Positions 60,179 through 64,000 of a stretch of DNA of 64,000 bases are shown here, piece by piece (position 1 is the first letter of the stretch; every line of letters starts with the position of its first letter). Source of the stretch: Brachyhypopomus gauderio (taxonomy: Eukaryota > Chordata > Actinopteri > Gymnotiformes > Hypopomidae); the NCBI RefSeq assembly GCF_052324685.1, contig NW_027506894.1:158501-222500 (forward strand), read 5' to 3'. The position numbers were made by a program, and so were the translations under genes. The notes under the pieces are model-generated. The model was not told the origin of the DNA. It saw only the letters and a program-made list of their open reading frames with translations, and searched no databases.

Positions 60179-60949
60179 ACAGGGTTTTAATATAATTTCC
60201 CCTCCTCCAACTAAAAACTAAAAGAGTCCAAACTAAAAGAGTCTGTTGTTGACGTCCATAACGCTGACATACACGGCGATCCGGTTTACCTCAGTGTGGG
60301 GCCTTGAACAAGTACTGCCCATACCTGACAGAGCAAAGGCTTTTATTCTGTATGCTTATTTACAGGAGAAAGGGAGCTTCTAAAATGCTTTTAGATAAAA
60401 GTATCTGATTCTTAGAGGAGCAGAGCTAACTTAAAGTGTGAGAGGTAGTCTTGGCCAATAAGTGGTCTGCTTGCTGTCTTAAATGTAACCTTATAAAGAA
60501 AGGAAAACTTCAGATGATTAAACATTAATTCATTAAAAAGGGGCAGTATTTGCTCAGGTGATCTCAGGTCACCTGTGCAGGTGTGTTAGTTCCAGAGGGA
60601 CGTGATGAGCGGTTCTGGAGGGGGTTGTGGGTCACTGAGAGGGAGAGAGGGATGACTGATGTTGCTCACAGCTGCACTGCAGCCTGGATTACTGTTCAGA
60701 GCTGACGGCCTGGACCAGCCCCCGTGAGCTTTGGAGCTCTGTGTTTTTCCACTTCCAAAATAATCTTCCCGACATACTTTCTGAATTTGGACCAGAAGCG
60801 TTCTGTACCATGGTTGTTGCTTTGTAGTGGAAGTCCGGCTTTTATGGAAGTGACTTATGAAATGGGAGAGTGAGGGCACGTCAGTAGGGTCTACTTCACC
60901 CGTCTGGGCTTATAGCAAAATGTGTTTTACTTTAACACAATAAACCCAG
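60179..60949. other. no recognised gene
   Basis: Mostly unique-looking sequence. 60580-60880 may be further LINE debris but no frame convinces. Confidence 0.3.
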
Positions 60950-60954
60950 GCTGC

Positions 60955-61172
60955 CTTAGCACAGAGATTAACAAAGAGATTAACAATGAGATGAACACAG
61001 AGATGAACACAGTAATGAGCACAGAGATTAACACAGTGGTGAAAACAGTAGTGAGCACAGAGATTAACACAGTGGTGAAAACAGTAGTGAACACAATGGT
61101 GAAAACAGTAGTGAGCACAGAGATGAACACAGTGGTGAATACAATTGTTAGCACAGATAAACAGAGATTCAC
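60955..61172. repeat. 12/24-bp minisatellite (AACACAGAGATG / AACACAGTGGTG)n
   Basis: About eighteen 12-bp units alternating between AACACAGAGATT, GAAAACAGTAGT and GAGCACAGAGAT. Because the unit is a multiple of three, frames stay open on both strands; they are not genes. Confidence 0.9.
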
Positions 61173-61748
61173 ACAAAGGTGATTACAACACATGTGAAAT
61201 ACAGATGACCTTAATTTACCTTCCTGTCTTGACCTGTTCTTTATTAAAGCATATAACCCAGCACATCTGATCTATGTAACTAAAGATTTTCTGAAGATTC
61301 TCACAAACTGATTATGTGAATAGTGTAGGTAAAAACAACTGCTTTCATATAGCAACAAAATATCAAATAAAATGAACAATGTATTTTATATAATATCTTT
61401 TTTTTTTACAATTGTTTATTAAAAACTACTTTTAAGTACTTTTAATGGCTTTGAATAACAATTTATGCAAAACCATAATTATGCAATATTATGCAATACC
61501 TTCATAAAGTAAGAAGGGTCAAATAACTCCTAGAGTTACAACATAAACGGACTTACTGGGCAATGTGATAATGAGCGGTTATGATCTTCTGAGCCTCGTA
61601 AACAGCTCTTTACTACACACACAGAACCTGGCGTGCCATTCTCAACGCAGCCACACGATGGCAGTGCTGAGTTTCAGAAACTACCAAGTTTATGACCCGC
61701 TTTCTGTGAGTCCTGTGTCTTTTTAAATGCCGCTGTGTTCACACAAAA
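61173..61748. other. no recognised gene
   Basis: AT-rich sequence up to a CT-rich tract at 61750. Confidence 0.35.
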
Positions 61749-61749
61749 G

Positions 61750-61773
61750 CAGGTCTCTCTCTCTCTCTTTCTC

Positions 61774-61848
<75 letters not shown>
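61750..61848. repeat. (CT)n followed by (TG)n microsatellite
   Basis: (CT)n at 61753-61773 and about 36 TG units at 61776-61848. Confidence 0.95.
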
Positions 61849-61850
<2 letters not shown>

Positions 61851-62249
61851 CTCACCGAGGGCGTCACCGAGGAGCTGCAGTCGCGCGTGAAAGCTTCAGG
61901 TGAAAGGCGGGCGCGTGAGCGTGCACGCGCAGTGAGAGCGCGGACGCAGCTGGTCCTCGTGTGAATACGAAATACAGAAACTGATCTCAAATCAGTACTT
62001 GTGAAACTTAAACACTGGCAGAGCTCTGGAGTTTTTAATTGTATGACACATATGACCCATGACTGAAACCACACACACACACTTCTTGTGTTCTCCAGCT
62101 CTTCTAGAGAGCCCAAGCCTGTCAGACCTTCTGGTGTCCAGACCAGGGCTTCAACTGACTGTGGCCCACTGCAGTCTTCATGGGCCTGTGTACTCGCCTT
62201 TGTGACTGTGATTTATGGAGCTCCATCTGTTCCTGAACATAACGATTAA

Positions 62250-62284
62250 GAGAGAGAGAGAGAGAGTGTGTGTGTGTGTGTGTA
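62250..62284. repeat. (GA)n(TG)n microsatellite
   Basis: GA tract at 62251-62266 and TG tract at 62267-62282. Confidence 0.9.
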
Positions 62285-62517
62285 TGTACATATGTTTTGG
62301 TGTTGAAAGTGTTCTCTTGTTGTGTCACCTGTGTCTGTTCAACAGGAAGTAGCCCTCTGAACTTCCTCTGCCTTTTAATTTACCTGGCACCTGCAGCAAG
62401 CTGTGATCTGGTTGGCTCTTCCTGGACCAGTCAGAACACGGCTCTGAATCCCACCCCGTCACGCCCACAGCATGGTTACCATGACAGCTTTGAGCTACTC
62501 CATGTATGAGCACACAT

Positions 62518-62593
<76 letters not shown>
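62518..62593. repeat. (TG)n microsatellite
   Basis: About 37 TG units. Confidence 0.95.
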
Positions 62594-62594
<1 letters not shown>

Positions 62595-62745
62595 ATTGGG
62601 AACTGTAAATCTGAGCCCTCCTTTATCAGTATCCTCTTGGTAGGCACAGATTCTTGTAAACAGGCAGTTTTCTTGGCATTGTAGGAGACCAGGAAGTTGC
62701 CAAGAATGTCAAGAAGCAAACAGTACTTCTTTAGGGCTGTGGGCA

Positions 62746-62777
62746 TGTGTGTGTGTGCATGTGTGTGCATGTATTAC

Positions 62778-62822
<45 letters not shown>

Positions 62823-63020
62823 CAGTGGTAGTATTTTAGGAAAGAGTCCGACTGATTGTAGGATCAAGTGTTTTATGCAAAATGCATCCGTGTTTGGCAT
62901 GAGTTCAGAGAGCAGTGTGTGTGTGTGGGTGTGGGTGGGGTGGATGTGTGTGTGTGTGTGTGTGTGTGTGTAGGTGTGTGGATGTGTGTGTGTGTGTGTG
63001 TGTGGGGTGGGTGTGTGTGT
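62746..63020. repeat. interrupted (TG)n tracts
   Basis: TG tracts at 62748-62772, 62779-62820, 62916-62928, 62945-62972, 62981-63002 and 63012-63019, with GGGTGTGGGT interruptions. Confidence 0.9.
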
Positions 63021-63124
63021 TTTCTCAGCACTCACTCCTACATTTCAAAAGAACCCATGCCCTTTTATTTGAAAAACTGCTCACATGTGAGGCTGCCAGT
63101 GTTTGATGCTGGTGTGAACCCTGT

Positions 63125-63220
63125 TGGAGTTTGTGTGGAGGTTGGTGTTGAGGTTGGTGTTGAGGTTGGTGTGGAGGTTTCTTGTGTTGAGGTTTCTTGT
63201 GTTGAGGTTAGGCAGGGTTC
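63125..63220. repeat. GTTGAGGTTGGTGTGGAG minisatellite
   Basis: Roughly eight units of 12-18 bp of the form GGTTGGTGTTGA / GGTTTCTTGTGTTGA. Confidence 0.75.
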
Positions 63221-63537
63221 AGGCTAGCAGAGAGAGTGGTGGAGCATCTCATTGAGTTTGGTCTTCACAAACACACTCCTGCAGCTCCAGAAAGATCAAC
63301 CCTGCCGTGCAGTGAAACGTGGAGGTCCACACAGAAGGTCCACAGAGCAGCTAGACGTTCCACACAGACGTCTTCCTCAGTCCTTCCTCACTGAAGGAGA
63401 AGCACTTTGCCAGCACAGCTGATAATGGACCTCTGACCTCTGTCTGAAACATCCTGTTTCCCTGGAAATATTTTGTACTTTGCTACAGTTTTTACTACAT
63501 CTACATGTATGTATAAAATAATGTATAATAATACTGA

Positions 63538-63762
63538 ATTAATGGTCTGATTAGTTGAAACTCTAATATATCTTAGTCTGATTAGCTGATACTCTAATCA
63601 TTGTGGTCTGATTCGCTGAAGCACTGTGGTCTGTGTGGACTGATACTCTAATATTGCATGGTCGGAGTAAATGATACTCTGATATAGTATGATCTCATTA
63701 ACTGATACTCTAATATTACATGGTCTGAGTAAATGATACTCTGATATAGTATGATCTCATGT
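63538..63762. repeat. ~40-bp minisatellite
   Basis: Five or six degenerate units built on GTCTGA(T/G)TA...TGATACTCTAATAT. The last two (63655-63700 and 63715-63760) are nearly identical (GATACTCTGATATAGTATGA). Confidence 0.8.
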
Positions 63763-63819
63763 CAGGTGTGATGCATAACCCAGGTCTCAGGGTTATTCTC
63801 ACAGCAAGTCACTGTGCTT

Positions 63820-63821
63820 GC

Positions 63822-63862
<41 letters not shown>
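63820..63862. repeat. (TG)n microsatellite
   Basis: About 20 TG units, followed by (GA)n at 63880 and a C16-18 run near 63965. Confidence 0.9.
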
Positions 63863-63864
<2 letters not shown>

Positions 63865-64000
63865 TCGCTGTACCTGTAGAGAGAGAGAGATCCTTTGTAA
63901 AGCTTGAATGGAAGCTTTTGGCTGCACCTGGGTTTCAGGAAGGAGTTTGGCCAGAGCTAGTACACCCCCCCCCCCCCCCCACTCACACACACATGCAAAC

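Noticed and set aside
60910..61193. Open frames on both strands through 60910-61193
   Set aside because: Produced by a 12-bp minisatellite whose period is a multiple of three.
62100..62513. Possible exon with LNFLCLLIYLAPAASCDLVG
   Set aside because: Short hydrophobic frame between microsatellites; no start, splice or family evidence.
61776..63227. Frames translating to Cys-Val or His-Thr repeats
   Set aside because: Translations of (TG)n/(CA)n microsatellites.

Overview
This is a repeat-dense stretch of vertebrate genomic DNA, almost certainly from a teleost fish. The reasons are fish-type NLR-C/finTRIM B30.2 and GIMAP immune exons, a KRAB-less C2H2 zinc-finger gene, fish L2, Rex1-like and RTE LINEs, tRNA-derived SINEs, hAT, Tc1, piggyBac and sushi-type Ty3/gypsy elements, and long (TG)n tracts. 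An ostariophysan is my guess, but the sequence does not prove it. There is no prokaryotic architecture.

Host genes are few. (1) One B30.2 (PRY-SPRY) exon lies at 1330-1868 (+). (2) A complete-looking 15-finger C2H2 gene has a non-coding first exon ending near 14982, a start exon at 16214-16271 and a finger exon at 16614-17977. (3) A GIMAP/AIG1 GTPase gene has a small start exon (34683-34728) and a GTPase exon (42746-43578) separated by an 8-kb intron full of transposons. (4) A full-length but altered U1 snRNA copy (43920-44083, minus) is fused to a SINE.

Layout. 1-5700: hAT remnant, B30.2 exon, dead Tc1/mariner, MITEs and a minisatellite. 5714-7980: a young 2.27-kb LTR element with one ORF. 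8100-14460: 5'-truncated L1, a dead psq-HTH DNA transposon and a 1.7-kb foldback element. 14860-18820: zinc-finger gene. 18800-26100: hAT end, then a 6-kb foldback element whose arms carry a ~168-bp satellite and which has collected SINEs, RTE and a piggyBac derivative. 27556-34530: a four-level nest (gypsy gag/protease remnant > hAT > inverted-repeat element > sushi-type gypsy). 34675-43580: GIMAP gene, with L2, hAT MITEs and Tc1 in its intron. 43600-51040: SINE, U1, and an L2 LINE interrupted by a second copy of the single-ORF LTR family (47091-49526). 51110-52175: a retroposon-like unit encoding a small membrane protein. 52850-58322: minisatellite with a solo LTR, two hAT elements with intact 8-bp target duplications, and a 1.4-kb solo-LTR-like insert. 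58323-64000: LTR-like and Rex1-like debris, minisatellites and (TG)n.

The most interesting system is the pair of short LTR retrotransposons at 5714-7980 (+) and 47091-49526 (-). Both have near-identical LTRs and exact 5-bp target duplications. Both encode one homologous acidic, repeat-containing protein with no recognisable gag or pol. Neither has a tRNA-type primer site. Instead, the 10 nt just inside the 5' LTR are perfectly complementary to 10 nt inside the LTR that begin exactly 30 nt after the TATA-like box. The one base that differs between the two elements in this site changes together with its partner. This is the signature expected of Tf1/sushi-type self-priming and suggests a recently active, non-autonomous, self-primed LTR family.
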